This document shows positions 29,871 through 38,960 of a stretch of DNA of 64,000 nucleotides, one piece after another. Within the stretch, counting starts at the first letter, position 1. Each line of letters starts with the position of its first letter. A program made the translations under genes and the position numbers. The notes beneath the pieces are model-generated. The model worked only from the letters and a program-made list of their open reading frames with translations, did no database searches and was not told the DNA's origin. The stretch comes from Ga0077555 sp963741565 (GTDB taxonomy: Bacteria > Pseudomonadota > Alphaproteobacteria > Rhizobiales > Hyphomicrobiaceae), in NCBI GenBank assembly GCA_963741565.1, contig CAVUIK010000003.1:186001-250000 (forward strand), given 5' to 3'.

Positions 29871-31147
29871 CAGGCTCGCCCCGTTCGTTGGGCGAGTTCG
29901 GCGGCCGCTCGCGCCATCAGCTGTTCGGCGACGTCGGCCTTATCCATCTCGGGCCAACTTTCGACACTGTCGGCGGCAACGAAATGCACGGTATTGCGAT
30001 CGCCGCCCATGATGCCCGTCTCGGGGCTGACGTCATTGGCCACGATCCAGTCGCAACCTTTGGATTTCCGCTTTTTCTTGGCGTACTCGATCACATTTTC
30101 GGTCTCGGCGGCAAACCCGATGACCAGCGCTGGGCGCTGGCTTGGCGCCTCGGTCGCGATCGTTTTCAAAATGTCGGGGTTTTCGACGAGGTCAAGCGTC
30201 GGGGCGCGCTTCTTGCCGTCCTTCTTGATCTTTTCGTCAGCTGAATTGGCGACGCGCCAGTCGGCGACGGCCGCGGCAAATACGGCGCAGTCCGCCGGCA
30301 GCGCTGCTGTCACGGCGGCAAGCATCTCGGCAGCGGTTTCGACGCGAACGACTGTGACGCCGGACGGGGCCGGCGCGGTCGTTGGCCCGCTGACGAGCGT
30401 CACGCGGGCGCCAAGGCGAGCCGCCGCCGCGGCGATTGCGTGACCCTGCTTGCCTGACGACCGGTTGGCGATATAGCGAACGGGATCGATCGGCTCATGC
30501 GTCGGGCCGGATGTGACGATGACGTGGCGCCCCGTGAGCGGGCGGACCTCGGGCTTGGCGCCGGGTGCCGAAAGCCGTGCCCGGATAGCCGCCAGCACTT
30601 CCGCCGGTTCCGCCATCCGGCCGACGCCGGCCTCGCCGCGCTCGGCCATCTCTCCAGCATTTGGGCCGATGACCGTCACGCCGTCGGCGAGCAGTGTTGC
30701 GAGGTTGCGCTGGGTGGCGGGGTGCGCCCACATGCGTGGATTCATGGCGGGTGCGATCAGCACCGGCTTGTCGGTCGCGAGCAGCACGGCTGTCGCCAGA
30801 TCGTCGGCGTGGCCCCCGGCCATTTTGGCCATCAGGTCGGCGGTTGCTGGCGCAACGACAATGAGGTCAGCCTCGCGCGACAGGCGGATGTGCCCGATCT
30901 CACGCTCGTCATCGAGGCTGAAGAGGTCGATAAACACACGGTCGCCGGTCAAGGCACCAACGGACAGAGGCGTGACGAACTGTTGCGCCGCCTTGGTCAT
31001 GACGGCGCGCACGGCGAAGCCGCTCTCCTTCAAGCGCCGGATCAGCTCCAGGCATTTGTAGGCGGCGATTCCGCCACCGATCACCAGGAGGATTTTCTTT
31101 TGTGTCACGGTTTGGCCCGTTCCGAACCCGTTGATGGCTCGTCGCAT
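29870..31147 (-). CDS. coaBC: Bifunctional phosphopantothenoylcysteine decarboxylase / phosphopantothenate-cysteine ligase
   Basis: Two steps of coenzyme A synthesis in one protein. The N-terminal CoaC flavoprotein domain (about 1-190) has ILLVIGGGIAAYKCLELIRR and the APAMNPRMW active-site region. The C-terminal CoaB domain has VIVTSGPTHEPIDPVRYIANRSSGKQG-type loops (seen as GPTHEPIDPVRYIANRSSGK) and AVADWR. The start is uncertain: ATG at 31147, or GTG at 31108, which gives VTQKKILLVIGGG and a more typical length. It is coupled to dut by a 4-base overlap, a common alphaproteobacterial pair. Confidence 0.95.
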   Translation of the reverse strand: MRRAINGFGTGQTVTQKKILLVIGGGIAAYKCLELIRRLKESGFAVRAVMTKAAQQFVTPLSVGALTGDRVFIDLFSLDDEREIGHIRLSREADLIVVAPATADLMAKMAGGHADDLATAVLLATDKPVLIAPAMNPRMWAHPATQRNLATLLADGVTVIGPNAGEMAERGEAGVGRMAEPAEVLAAIRARLSAPGAKPEVRPLTGRHVIVTSGPTHEPIDPVRYIANRSSGKQGHAIAAAAARLGARVTLVSGPTTAPAPSGVTVVRVETAAEMLAAVTAALPADCAVFAAAVADWRVANSADEKIKKDGKKRAPTLDLVENPDILKTIATEAPSQRPALVIGFAAETENVIEYAKKKRKSKGCDWIVANDVSPETGIMGGDRNTVHFVAADSVESWPEMDKADVAEQLMARAAAELAQRTGRA

Positions 31148-31344
31148 AGCTGTCGTTGCAAGACTAGCACAACCTGGGCTCAAGATGGGTTAAGGTAACC
31201 GTGACAAGGCTCAGCGCGCGACGGCAGATTGCGATATGGTGGCGGCTTATCCGGTTACGGTAAACAGGCAGTTGGCGTGAGCAGTTGTGACATGATCGAT
31301 GCCCGATGGCGGGGCCGGCCGGAGCAGACCGGAACGGTTGCCGC

Positions 31345-31707
31345 ATGACTCCGATTGCCTGGCTGCTACTGCTGGCTGTGTTGTTGCTCGACACTGCGGC
31401 CCACCTCCTGCTCAAGGCGGCGTCGATCCGCGCCGAGCGCGCCTCGCATGGCGAGTTCCTGCGCGCGCTTCCCGCCGATCCCTTGTTCTGGCTCGCCATT
31501 CTCTGCTTCAGCGTGCTGCTCGTCACCTGGATTGGCTTCATTTCCCTGGTGCCGCTGTCTCAGGGCGTGATGGCTGGCAGCATCACGATTGCCGGAGTCA
31601 TGGTGGGGGGACGACTGTTCTTCAATGAAGCCATTACACCGCCCCGTGCGCTGGCTTCGGTGCTCATCTCTATTGGTGTGCTTCTGGTTGGTTGGGACGC
31701 GGCATGA
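31345..31707 (+). CDS. Small four-helix DMT-superfamily transporter subunit, first of a pair
   Basis: A 120-residue protein with four predicted helices (about 4-22, 47-67, 72-92, 100-118), the layout of SMR/EamA-like half-transporters such as EmrE or ArnE. The stop overlaps the ATG of a second protein of the same size and kind, so the two probably form a heterodimer of the ArnE/ArnF or paired-SMR type. The substrate is unknown. Confidence 0.78.
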   Translation: MTPIAWLLLLAVLLLDTAAHLLLKAASIRAERASHGEFLRALPADPLFWLAILCFSVLLVTWIGFISLVPLSQGVMAGSITIAGVMVGGRLFFNEAITPPRALASVLISIGVLLVGWDAA

Positions 31708-32126
31708 AACAATGGGTCATCTTTGGATTTCTGCTGTTGCTTTCAATCGACACGATCCAGCAAGTGGTGGTGAAGATCGCCGGCAATCGCCTGGGGGAGT
31801 TCGACTTCTCACGCGCTTGGCTTGATCGCGTCGGCGCCGAGCCGCTCGTGGCCGTTGTTGCGGCCTGCTATATCGCAGCGTTCTTTACATATACGTGGCT
31901 GCTTAAAGTTGCCCCCGTCGGACCCGCCTATGCCGCCGTGCATGGTCACGTCGTGACCGTGCTGATCATCTCGATTCTTTTCTTTGGTGAGAAGCTCACG
32001 CTGCTGCAAGGGCTCGGCTGCGCCCTGATCGCCGGCGGCATCATCGTGCTTGCGGTGACGGAGACCCTTGAGGAGCAGGTGGCGCCGCAGCCGCCCCCGC
32101 CGTCGCCGCGCCTGGGCGCGCAATGA
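31704..32126 (+). CDS. Small four-helix DMT-superfamily transporter subunit, second of a pair
   Basis: A 140-residue protein starting MKQWVIFGFLLLL with four predicted helices. The third helix segment APVGPAYAAVHGHVVTVLI matches the EamA/SMR pattern, as does FFGEKLTLLQGLGCALIAGGI near the end. It is coupled to the preceding gene by an ATGA overlap. Its last 86 bases overlap the 3' end of the convergent DHA2 gene, so the final Pro-rich residues are read from DNA that also encodes the transporter's C-terminus. Confidence 0.78.
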   Translation: MKQWVIFGFLLLLSIDTIQQVVVKIAGNRLGEFDFSRAWLDRVGAEPLVAVVAACYIAAFFTYTWLLKVAPVGPAYAAVHGHVVTVLIISILFFGEKLTLLQGLGCALIAGGIIVLAVTETLEEQVAPQPPPPSPRLGAQ

Positions 32127-33612
32127 GCAGCGCCATCGGGATGGCCAAAGCCGAGATCAGCGTGAACCAGCCGAAGGCGTTGAGATAGGCGATCATTGCG
32201 GATTGCCGCGTGATCTCCTTGGACAGGCGCACCATGCCCCCGACCGAGGTTGGATCCCACCCGCCACTGACCCACGGCAGCAGCAGCGCCTTGTTGTAGC
32301 CGCTGACCAGTTCCGCCATGCGGGCATAATTGACGCCGGTCGAACGGATCACCTCGGCAACTGAGATCGAGATGAAGAGGCTCGAGGCGATGTTTCGCAG
32401 CAGGTGAAACACGCTCGAAGCTTCCGGCCGGAACCGAGAGTCGAGATCGGAGAAGGTCACCACGGTCAACGGCACGATGACAATGCCGACCGAGAGCCCC
32501 TGCAGAATGCCGTTGAGGATGATGTCGAGCGGCGTCACATCCAGGTTGAACGTCATCAACCACAGGCCGGATATGAACAGCAGAAAAAATCCGGTCGCGA
32601 TCGACAGCCGCGGATCGAGACGATCGATCAGCATCGCCAGGAAGAAGCCGATGATCCCGCCAATCCCCCGGCTGCCGACCACCCATCCGACCAGTGCATC
32701 GGGATACTCGACGTATTGGCGCAGCAGCGTCGGCATCAGCACCATCGGCGTGAAGTTGAGCATGCCGAACATCGACACCAGGATGTAGCCGAGTGTCAGA
32801 TTGCGGTTGAACAGCAGCCGCAGATCCAGGAACGGCCGCTCCGCTGTCAGTGAGTGCGCCAGGAACACGTAGAATGCGAGTGCGGCGGCAACCGCCGTGA
32901 CGACGATTTCACTCGCGTCGAACCAGTCGACCCGCTGGCCGCGAGAGAGAACGTACTGCAAGCCGCCAAGCGCCACCGAAAGCGACAGGAAGCCAACCCA
33001 GTCGAGCGGCACTTTGCGTCCGGCCTTGTCGCCGGGTAGCGCCAGCAGCATGCCGAGGAATGCGACGAGACAGATCGGCACCAGGATATAGAACGACCAT
33101 CGCCAGCTGTATGCGTCGGCCAGATAGCCGGCCAGCGTTGGCCCGATCACCGGACCAATGACGACGCCCATGCCATTGATGCCGAGTACGAAGCGAAGTC
33201 TCTCCTTCGGATAGATATCCATCAGAATCGATTGATTGAGCGGGATGGTTGGCGCCCCGAGTGCGCCTTGCAGGATCCGCCAGAAAATCAGCTCTTCCAG
33301 CGAGCCGGCCAGTCCGCACATCAAGGTCGAGACCGTGAAGCCACCGACACAGCCGCACATTGTCGCTTTGCGTCCGAACCGCGCCACCAACCAGCCCGTC
33401 ATCGGCGTTGCGATCGCTGTCGCCAGGATATTGAACGTGACAATCCAGGAAACCTCGTCTGCCGTCGCCGACATCGCACCCTGGATCTGCGGGAGGACGG
33501 TCGAAACCACGAGAATGGTCGTGAAATAGAGGGTGACGGTCAGCATTCCGCTCGCCTGCACGCACATGCGGCGCAGCGATGAAATCGCGATCGTTGGATC
33601 GGTAGCGGCCAT
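32041..33612 (-). CDS. DHA2-family MFS multidrug efflux permease (EmrB/QacA type)
   Basis: A 523-residue, 14-helix proton antiporter of the inner membrane. The start MAATDPTIAISS is supported by an AAGGA site; an ATG at 33651 is less likely. Motifs: LPQIQGAMSATADEVSWIVT (first helix and loop), TPMTGWLVARFGRKATM (motif A) and VIGPVIGPTLAGYL (motif C). No EmrA-type membrane-fusion gene is adjacent. It is an intact relative of the disrupted gene at 516-2037. A Pro/Ala-rich C-terminus overlaps the convergent DMT gene. Confidence 0.92.
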   Translation of the reverse strand: MAATDPTIAISSLRRMCVQASGMLTVTLYFTTILVVSTVLPQIQGAMSATADEVSWIVTFNILATAIATPMTGWLVARFGRKATMCGCVGGFTVSTLMCGLAGSLEELIFWRILQGALGAPTIPLNQSILMDIYPKERLRFVLGINGMGVVIGPVIGPTLAGYLADAYSWRWSFYILVPICLVAFLGMLLALPGDKAGRKVPLDWVGFLSLSVALGGLQYVLSRGQRVDWFDASEIVVTAVAAALAFYVFLAHSLTAERPFLDLRLLFNRNLTLGYILVSMFGMLNFTPMVLMPTLLRQYVEYPDALVGWVVGSRGIGGIIGFFLAMLIDRLDPRLSIATGFFLLFISGLWLMTFNLDVTPLDIILNGILQGLSVGIVIVPLTVVTFSDLDSRFRPEASSVFHLLRNIASSLFISISVAEVIRSTGVNYARMAELVSGYNKALLLPWVSGGWDPTSVGGMVRLSKEITRQSAMIAYLNAFGWFTLISALAIPMALLIARPGAATAGAAAAPPAPQGSPSPQAR

Positions 33613-33718
33613 CGGGTTCCTTCCGGAACGACGCCCGATGGTTGCATTCATTCGATGGGTTTGGCTAGTGCGTCGGCGTCCGTGAAGATGGCGGTCAGGC
33701 TGTGATCGCCGCCGCCGG

Positions 33719-35746
33719 TCAACTGACCGGGGGCGGTTGCGGCTCGTCGACGAACTGTACGATGTCGGCGGGCCGGATCACGATCGGACCTTCGATCAGG
33801 TGCGGCATCAGGGGTTTGCGCGGAACATAGCCGGCAATTTCGCCGGTCGCCCGTTCAGCAGCCGTTGGCTCCCGCCAGCCGGCGCGCGAGGGCACTTTCT
33901 CCAGGCCGATCGGGTAGATCGTCAATTCGTCCTTCGTGATGCGCATCCGAAGGAAGTTTTTGTAGTCTGACACGCGGATCGAGGAGAAGGCGTTGTCGTG
34001 ATGGGTGTTGAACAAGCGGTTGCCGAGAAACAGGTAGACGCCGCACATGGTGCCGGCAATCCCGCCGCCAAGCACCCACATCGCCGTCGATGTGATGACG
34101 GCACGGCTCAGCAACTCGCCGCCAGTCAACCACGACCAATTCACGCCCAGCAAGGCCTGTGCGAGATAGGCCATGACGAAGACATGCATCAGCCAGAAAA
34201 ACGTCGACTCGATCAGTCGCGGAAAGGTTCGCTTCTGGCCCGCCAAAAAGCCGTAGATCAATCCAAATACGCTCAAGACCACGATGGCGAGCATCGGGTT
34301 CCAGCGGCTCGAGGCAAACAGATAATGCAGATGCTCCCAGGGACTGAGCCACGTCGTCGATTGTTCCAGGATCCTGTCCATGTCGACCCTGTCGGCGCCG
34401 GTCGTCGAGGTACAGAATGGCCGGCTCGGATCGAGCGCCTTGCACACAGGCTTGATGTCGCGCGTGGACGTGTAGAGCCAGTACATGAGGAAGTAGAGGA
34501 AGCCGAGCGCGCCGCAGAAGGTGGGATTCCAGATTGGAAACGCAGGGATGAGCCAGCTCAGTTTACGCGATACGCTGCGCGGCGGAAAAACGGCTTCCGG
34601 GCGCGGCTCATGGCTGCCGTTCTTGACCACGTCGTCTTCGGTCGAGGTCGGCGCATTGAGCGTGAACCGGACCATGCGGGGCGGAGATCCGGTCGATGAC
34701 TTCCACGGCACGTCGATCTCGGACGGCAGCTGGTGGGTCGGCGCCATATAGGCGCCGCCGCCACCGCTGGTGATGAGATTGAGCCGATGGTCCTTGCTGA
34801 AGTAGCGCGCGTAATGGTGCCAGTCACCGGCGAGCACGCAACATACCGTCGCATTGTCGATCGCTAGATTGAGCACACGTTGCAGGTTGATCGAATAGTT
34901 CTCGGCTGTGCCGGCGGTTGCGCCCTCGAGCCAGCTTGGCGTCGCGATACACAGGATAATCTTGGCCTTGGTCTTGGCCGACGGCAACGTCTCGGTGAAC
35001 GACTTGAGTGCGTTGGCGATGGCGCTGAAGTATTGCATCTGGCCGACATCGAGATTGGCCGTCAGCTGGATGTCGAGACCCCAAACCCACCAGTCATGGG
35101 GCAGCCTCACCGCCCAATAGCTTCGATGCTGCTCGCACTGGTAGACGCCGAAGCGGGTCCCCTCCGAGATGCCGTCGCGTTGGCCGCAAAACAGCCGGTC
35201 GAACGACGACAACCCATCGTACCAGTCGTGATTGCCCGGCAGCAAGAAGACCTTGCGCGGCGTCTCGCGCTCCGGCGCATACCAAGCGGCAATGTCGAAG
35301 GGGGCAATGAAGCGGTCGCGATATTCGTCCTCGGAGGCATAGGGATACGCTTGGTCGCCCCCGCAGAACAGGATCTGGCCCGCGGGTAGCGGATAGGACA
35401 TGCCTTCGAGCGTCAGCATGTCCTCGGAAACAAGGCGGGCAATCGCATAGGTAGAATCGAATCCATCGCCGGAGTCGGCGACGTAGTCGATCCAGATCGC
35501 GCCGTCTGCGTCCGGCGTCAGTGTTTGTGACGCACCGCCGTTGGCGCTCGAAAAATCGTAGCGGGCGACAAGCTTGCCGGGGGAGACCGTATCGACGGCG
35601 GCCTGCAGAATGCGCTGGTCGGCATACTGGCCGATGGTCTGCGACACGACTTCGCGCAGGCCAGTCTGCGTTAACGCTTTTGGGCCGAACCACGGTGTCA
35701 TGAACGGCAGTAGTGGCAGCGGCGTCAATCTACGGCGCTTCTGCAT
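33719..35746 (-). CDS. Membrane-bound calcineurin-like metallophosphoesterase
   Basis: A 675-residue protein. The N-terminal half (about 60-330) is a metallophosphatase domain with ADSGDGFDST, FCGGDQAYPY, LLPGNHDWYD and LAGDWHHYARY, giving the dinuclear-metal ligands Asp, Asn and His. The C-terminal half has five or so membrane helices (for example FCGALGFLYFLMYWLY, MLAIVVLSVFGLIYGFLAG, AVITSTAMWVLGGGIAGTMC) and ends in a soluble tail. A GGGGGA site precedes MQKRRRLTP. The fusion suggests action on a lipid-linked or membrane-proximal phosphoester, but no substrate is indicated by the neighbours. Confidence 0.82.
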   Translation of the reverse strand: MQKRRRLTPLPLLPFMTPWFGPKALTQTGLREVVSQTIGQYADQRILQAAVDTVSPGKLVARYDFSSANGGASQTLTPDADGAIWIDYVADSGDGFDSTYAIARLVSEDMLTLEGMSYPLPAGQILFCGGDQAYPYASEDEYRDRFIAPFDIAAWYAPERETPRKVFLLPGNHDWYDGLSSFDRLFCGQRDGISEGTRFGVYQCEQHRSYWAVRLPHDWWVWGLDIQLTANLDVGQMQYFSAIANALKSFTETLPSAKTKAKIILCIATPSWLEGATAGTAENYSINLQRVLNLAIDNATVCCVLAGDWHHYARYFSKDHRLNLITSGGGGAYMAPTHQLPSEIDVPWKSSTGSPPRMVRFTLNAPTSTEDDVVKNGSHEPRPEAVFPPRSVSRKLSWLIPAFPIWNPTFCGALGFLYFLMYWLYTSTRDIKPVCKALDPSRPFCTSTTGADRVDMDRILEQSTTWLSPWEHLHYLFASSRWNPMLAIVVLSVFGLIYGFLAGQKRTFPRLIESTFFWLMHVFVMAYLAQALLGVNWSWLTGGELLSRAVITSTAMWVLGGGIAGTMCGVYLFLGNRLFNTHHDNAFSSIRVSDYKNFLRMRITKDELTIYPIGLEKVPSRAGWREPTAAERATGEIAGYVPRKPLMPHLIEGPIVIRPADIVQFVDEPQPPPVS

Positions 35747-35867
35747 AGGTCCCCCGAACGCGTACCTGAACGACACAATTCAAATTGACCGAGGCGTCCA
35801 CCTCGCACCTTTGGAGCGATGATAGGGCCAATCGTGCCCCGGACAATTCCCGAAGAGGCCTGCCGGA

Positions 35868-36803
35868 TCAAATCGATGTTCCGGTGTGGCGCTCGAGCCG
35901 CCGGATCAATCGGTCGAGCTCGGCCAGATCGTCGGCATCCAGGCGCGGGGCTGGGGCTCGAGCGGCATTCGAGCGGATGGCGCCGCGGCGGCGCAGGATC
36001 TCCTTGCGCAACGCGAGCCCGACCCCGGGCTGCAGTTCGTGCCGCAGGATCGGCAGGTAGAGGTCGTAGAGGTCCTCGGCCTCGTCAGACTTGCCGGCTC
36101 GAAACAGGCGGTCCATGCGCACCATCATGTCGGGGAAAGCGAAGCCGGTCATCGCGCCATCGGCGCCACGCAGATACTCCTGCGGCAAGTGAAGGCCACC
36201 GTTGCCGCACATGATCGAAATGGCGCGGCGGTTGCGGCCATCGCAGGCCCGGCGGATCAGCGAGAGCTTGCGCAAGCCGGGTGCATCCTCATGCTTGAAC
36301 ATTACGATTTGCGGAAACCGGTCCACCATCTCGAGGAAGCAGCCGGCCGAGAAATGGACGCCGGAGAGCTGCGGAAAGTCCTGAAGGCACACGGGAATGT
36401 CGGGGCCGAGTGCCTCCATCACGCCGGTAATGTAGCCCAGAACTGCCTCGTCGGTCTTGAGGCCGGCGATCGGCATAATCATGGCGCCAGCGGCGCCTGC
36501 CCCCATGGCTCCGCGGGCGACTTTGACGAGCTGGCTGGTTCCCGGATTCGATACGCCGACCACGACCGGGAAGCGACCGCGCGCGCTTGCGATGAACCGT
36601 TGGGCAACGTAGATCGTTTCGCTTTCCGACAGCTTCTGGAACTCGCCCATGACGCCAAGGATCGTCATTCCGTCGACGCCGCAGCGGGCATAGAAATCCA
36701 CGAGCGTTTCAATGCTGTCGATGTCGACCTGGCCATTGTCCAGAAACGGCGTCGCTGCGATCACATAGACGCCTTTGGCCGCGGCGCTGAGCAGTTTGGT
36801 CAT
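35868..36803 (-). CDS. Dihydrodipicolinate synthase/N-acetylneuraminate lyase family aldolase
   Basis: A 311-residue TIM-barrel class I aldolase. The Schiff-base Lys lies in QIVMFKHEDAP (about residue 170). The usual GTTGE substrate loop is GVMGEF here, and the catalytic Tyr of the YNxP motif is replaced (CLQDFP). It is therefore unlikely to be DapA itself, and it may act on a different 2-oxo acid. The protein is cytosolic. It stands alone, with a 499-base gap upstream before divergent pckA. Confidence 0.85.
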   Translation of the reverse strand: MTKLLSAAAKGVYVIAATPFLDNGQVDIDSIETLVDFYARCGVDGMTILGVMGEFQKLSESETIYVAQRFIASARGRFPVVVGVSNPGTSQLVKVARGAMGAGAAGAMIMPIAGLKTDEAVLGYITGVMEALGPDIPVCLQDFPQLSGVHFSAGCFLEMVDRFPQIVMFKHEDAPGLRKLSLIRRACDGRNRRAISIMCGNGGLHLPQEYLRGADGAMTGFAFPDMMVRMDRLFRAGKSDEAEDLYDLYLPILRHELQPGVGLALRKEILRRRGAIRSNAARAPAPRLDADDLAELDRLIRRLERHTGTSI

Positions 36804-37144
36804 GGACGGTTCCTCCCGCCGGGGAGACTGCCTCTCCCGTCACGCCGGGGCAAGCGGGCACCCCCCGCGCCTCAATCATTCGGCGGAGGACCAGCCTGGC
36901 CCAGATGTGTATTGGTCGTCAGGAGTCCCGCCCGGGGGTTTGAAATTTTCCGTATTTTCAATATGTTGATTCCTGTGGCGCCGACGCGAACGTCCAGCAC
37001 TTGTGAAGCGGGACGTACAGTGCGACTATTGGCGGAATTCGGGGGGCATCGGCCCCCTGTTAGACATCAATCCCTTGTGCACGTCACTTAAGTCACCGGC
37101 TTCTCGTTGCATTCCTGGGAGGCAGGGGGCACGATATGCATGAA

Positions 37145-37156
37145 CGCCAATTGGCG
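37145..37156. promoter_or_regulatory. Perfect palindrome CGCCAATTGGCG upstream of pckA
   Basis: A 12-base perfect inverted repeat about 150 bases before the pckA start. It could be a dimeric-regulator operator. A single short palindrome in GC-rich DNA may also be chance. Confidence 0.3.
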
Positions 37157-37272
37157 CGACTGCCTATCGGCAAGTTCGGACGTGTCCAGAATGGGTTGTT
37201 GGCCACTGCAAAGCAGCGAGGGCGCCGCTTCGTGATGGTTAATTCGGTGCCTCCAGGTTATTTGGATGGCTA

Positions 37273-37302
37273 AAGCGGCTCGAACGAATAAGCGGCTCGA
37301 AC
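37273..37302 (+). repeat. 13-bp direct repeat directly before the pckA start codon
   Basis: AAGCGGCTCGAAC occurs at 37273-37285 and 37290-37302, separated by GAAT, the second copy ending at the base before ATG. It occupies the place of the ribosome-binding site and no Shine-Dalgarno-like purine run is seen. Confidence 0.85.
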
Positions 37303-38889
37303 ATGACAAAAGAACCCTTTGCACTGAGTGTTCCAGGCAAAGTTCACCAGAACCAGAACTACGTCGAGTTGCTCGAGCTGGCGGTTCGGCGCAACGAAGG
37401 GCGCTTCGCCGCGACCGGCGCCTTCGTCGTCGAGACCGGCACGCATACCGGCCGCTCCGCCCAGGATAAGTTCGTCGTCAGAGACGACACGACGGACAAG
37501 CAGATCTGGTGGGACAACAACAAGGCGATGACGCCGGCTAATTTCGAGCGTCTCTATGCCGATTTCCAGGTCCACGCGCGCTCCCGTGACATGTTCGTCC
37601 AGGATCTCCATGCCGGCGCCGATGCACGGCATCGCCTGAAGGCGCGGATCTTTTGCGAGTATGCTTGGCACGCGGCGTTTATCCGGCATCTTCTGCGCCG
37701 TCCCGATCCGAAGGAACTGGCCTCGTTTGTGCCCGAGTTCACGGTGGTCAATCTGCCGAGCTTCCGCGCTGACCCGGCCAAGTACGGCGTGCGCTCCGAG
37801 ACCGTCATAGCGTGCGATTTCTCGCGGCGTCTGGTGTTGATCGGCGGCTCGTCCTATGCCGGTGAGACCAAGAAGTCGGTCTTCACGTTCCTGAATTATC
37901 TTATGCCGGACGTCGGGGTCATGCCGATGCACTGCTCGGCCAACGTTGGCACGGCCGGCGACTCCGCGGTTTTCTTCGGCCTGTCGGGCACCGGCAAGAC
38001 GACCCTGTCAGCCGATCCCAAACGCACGCTCCTCGGTGACGACGAGCACGGCTGGTCGGAGGACGGAATCTATAATTTTGAAGGCGGCTGCTACGCCAAG
38101 ACCATACGGTTGTCGCGTGAGGCAGAGCCCGAGATCTGGGCGGCCTCGAACCGGTTCGGTGCGGTCCTCGAGAACGTGATCTTGAAGCCTGACACGCGGA
38201 TGCCCGACTTCAACGACGGCAAACTTACTGAGAATACACGCTCGGCTTATCCGCTGGACTTCATCTCGAACGCCAGCTCAAGCGGCACGGCCGGCAACCC
38301 GAAGAACATCGTCATGCTGTGCGCCGACGCATTCGGCGTGCTGCCGCCTATTGCCAAGCTGAGCCCGAGCCAGGCGATGTACCACTTCCTCTCCGGCTAC
38401 ACTGCGAAGGTCGCCGGCACCGAGAAGGGCATGGGCAACGAGCCGCAAGCCACGTTCTCGACCTGCTTCGGTGCGCCGTTCATGCCGCGCCATCCCAGTG
38501 TCTACGGCAACATGCTGCGCAAGCTGATCGCCAAGCACAACGTCGATTGTTGGCTGGTCAACACCGGCTGGACCAGCGGCAAGTATGGGGTAGGCCACCG
38601 CATGCCGATCAAGGCGACGCGCGCCCTGCTGGATGCCGCGCTCTCCGGCAAACTCAAGGGTCAGGCCATGCGGGTGGACCCGCTGTTTGGCTTCCAGGTG
38701 CCGACGTCACTCGAGGGCGTCGATGCCAAGATCCTCAATCCGCGCGATACATGGGTCGACAAGGCCGCCTACGACGCCCAAGCCCGCGCTCTGGTCGATA
38801 TGTTCAACAAGAACTTCGCGAAGTTCGAGCCCTACGTGGACGCCGACGTGAAGGCCGCGGCGCCAGCGCTGAAGCAGGCTGCGGAGTAA
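37303..38889 (+). CDS. pckA: Phosphoenolpyruvate carboxykinase (ATP)
   Basis: Converts oxaloacetate and ATP to PEP and CO2, the first committed step of gluconeogenesis, in the cytosol. The 528 residues are of normal length. They include GAFVVETGTHTGRSAQDKF (substrate Arg), FGLSGTGKTTLS (P-loop, about 220-231), LLGDDEHGW (metal Asp) and NEPQATFSTCFGAPFMPRH. No obvious ribosome site precedes the ATG; instead there is a 13-base duplication. A strong intrinsic terminator follows and separates it from convergent pyrE. Confidence 0.97.
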   Translation: MTKEPFALSVPGKVHQNQNYVELLELAVRRNEGRFAATGAFVVETGTHTGRSAQDKFVVRDDTTDKQIWWDNNKAMTPANFERLYADFQVHARSRDMFVQDLHAGADARHRLKARIFCEYAWHAAFIRHLLRRPDPKELASFVPEFTVVNLPSFRADPAKYGVRSETVIACDFSRRLVLIGGSSYAGETKKSVFTFLNYLMPDVGVMPMHCSANVGTAGDSAVFFGLSGTGKTTLSADPKRTLLGDDEHGWSEDGIYNFEGGCYAKTIRLSREAEPEIWAASNRFGAVLENVILKPDTRMPDFNDGKLTENTRSAYPLDFISNASSSGTAGNPKNIVMLCADAFGVLPPIAKLSPSQAMYHFLSGYTAKVAGTEKGMGNEPQATFSTCFGAPFMPRHPSVYGNMLRKLIAKHNVDCWLVNTGWTSGKYGVGHRMPIKATRALLDAALSGKLKGQAMRVDPLFGFQVPTSLEGVDAKILNPRDTWVDKAAYDAQARALVDMFNKNFAKFEPYVDADVKAAAPALKQAAE

Positions 38890-38927
38890 GCCGTCTGACT
38901 TTACGGTTTGAATTGCGCTGGTTAGAT

Positions 38928-38956
38928 GACGCGGGGCCAGGTCCCGCGTCTTTTTT
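38928..38956 (+). terminator. Intrinsic terminator after pckA
   Basis: GACGCGGG at 38928-38935 pairs with CCCGCGTC at 38943-38950, with a seven-base loop, and six Ts follow at 38951-38956. This is a textbook rho-independent terminator for pckA, lying just before the convergent pyrE stop. Confidence 0.92.
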
Positions 38957-38960
38957 CGGC

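Larger units (their letters stand above)
36804..37302. other. Intergenic region between the DapA-family gene and pckA
   Basis: This 499-base stretch between divergent genes contains no convincing gene. It holds a perfect 12-base palindrome (37145-37156) and a 13-base duplication abutting the pckA ATG. It presumably carries both promoters, but no clear -35/-10 pair stands out. Confidence 0.6.

Noticed and set aside
32041..32126. Convergent overlap of the DMT and DHA2 genes as a regulatory feature
   Set aside because: An 86-base 3' overlap between convergent genes is common in compact genomes and needs no special explanation.
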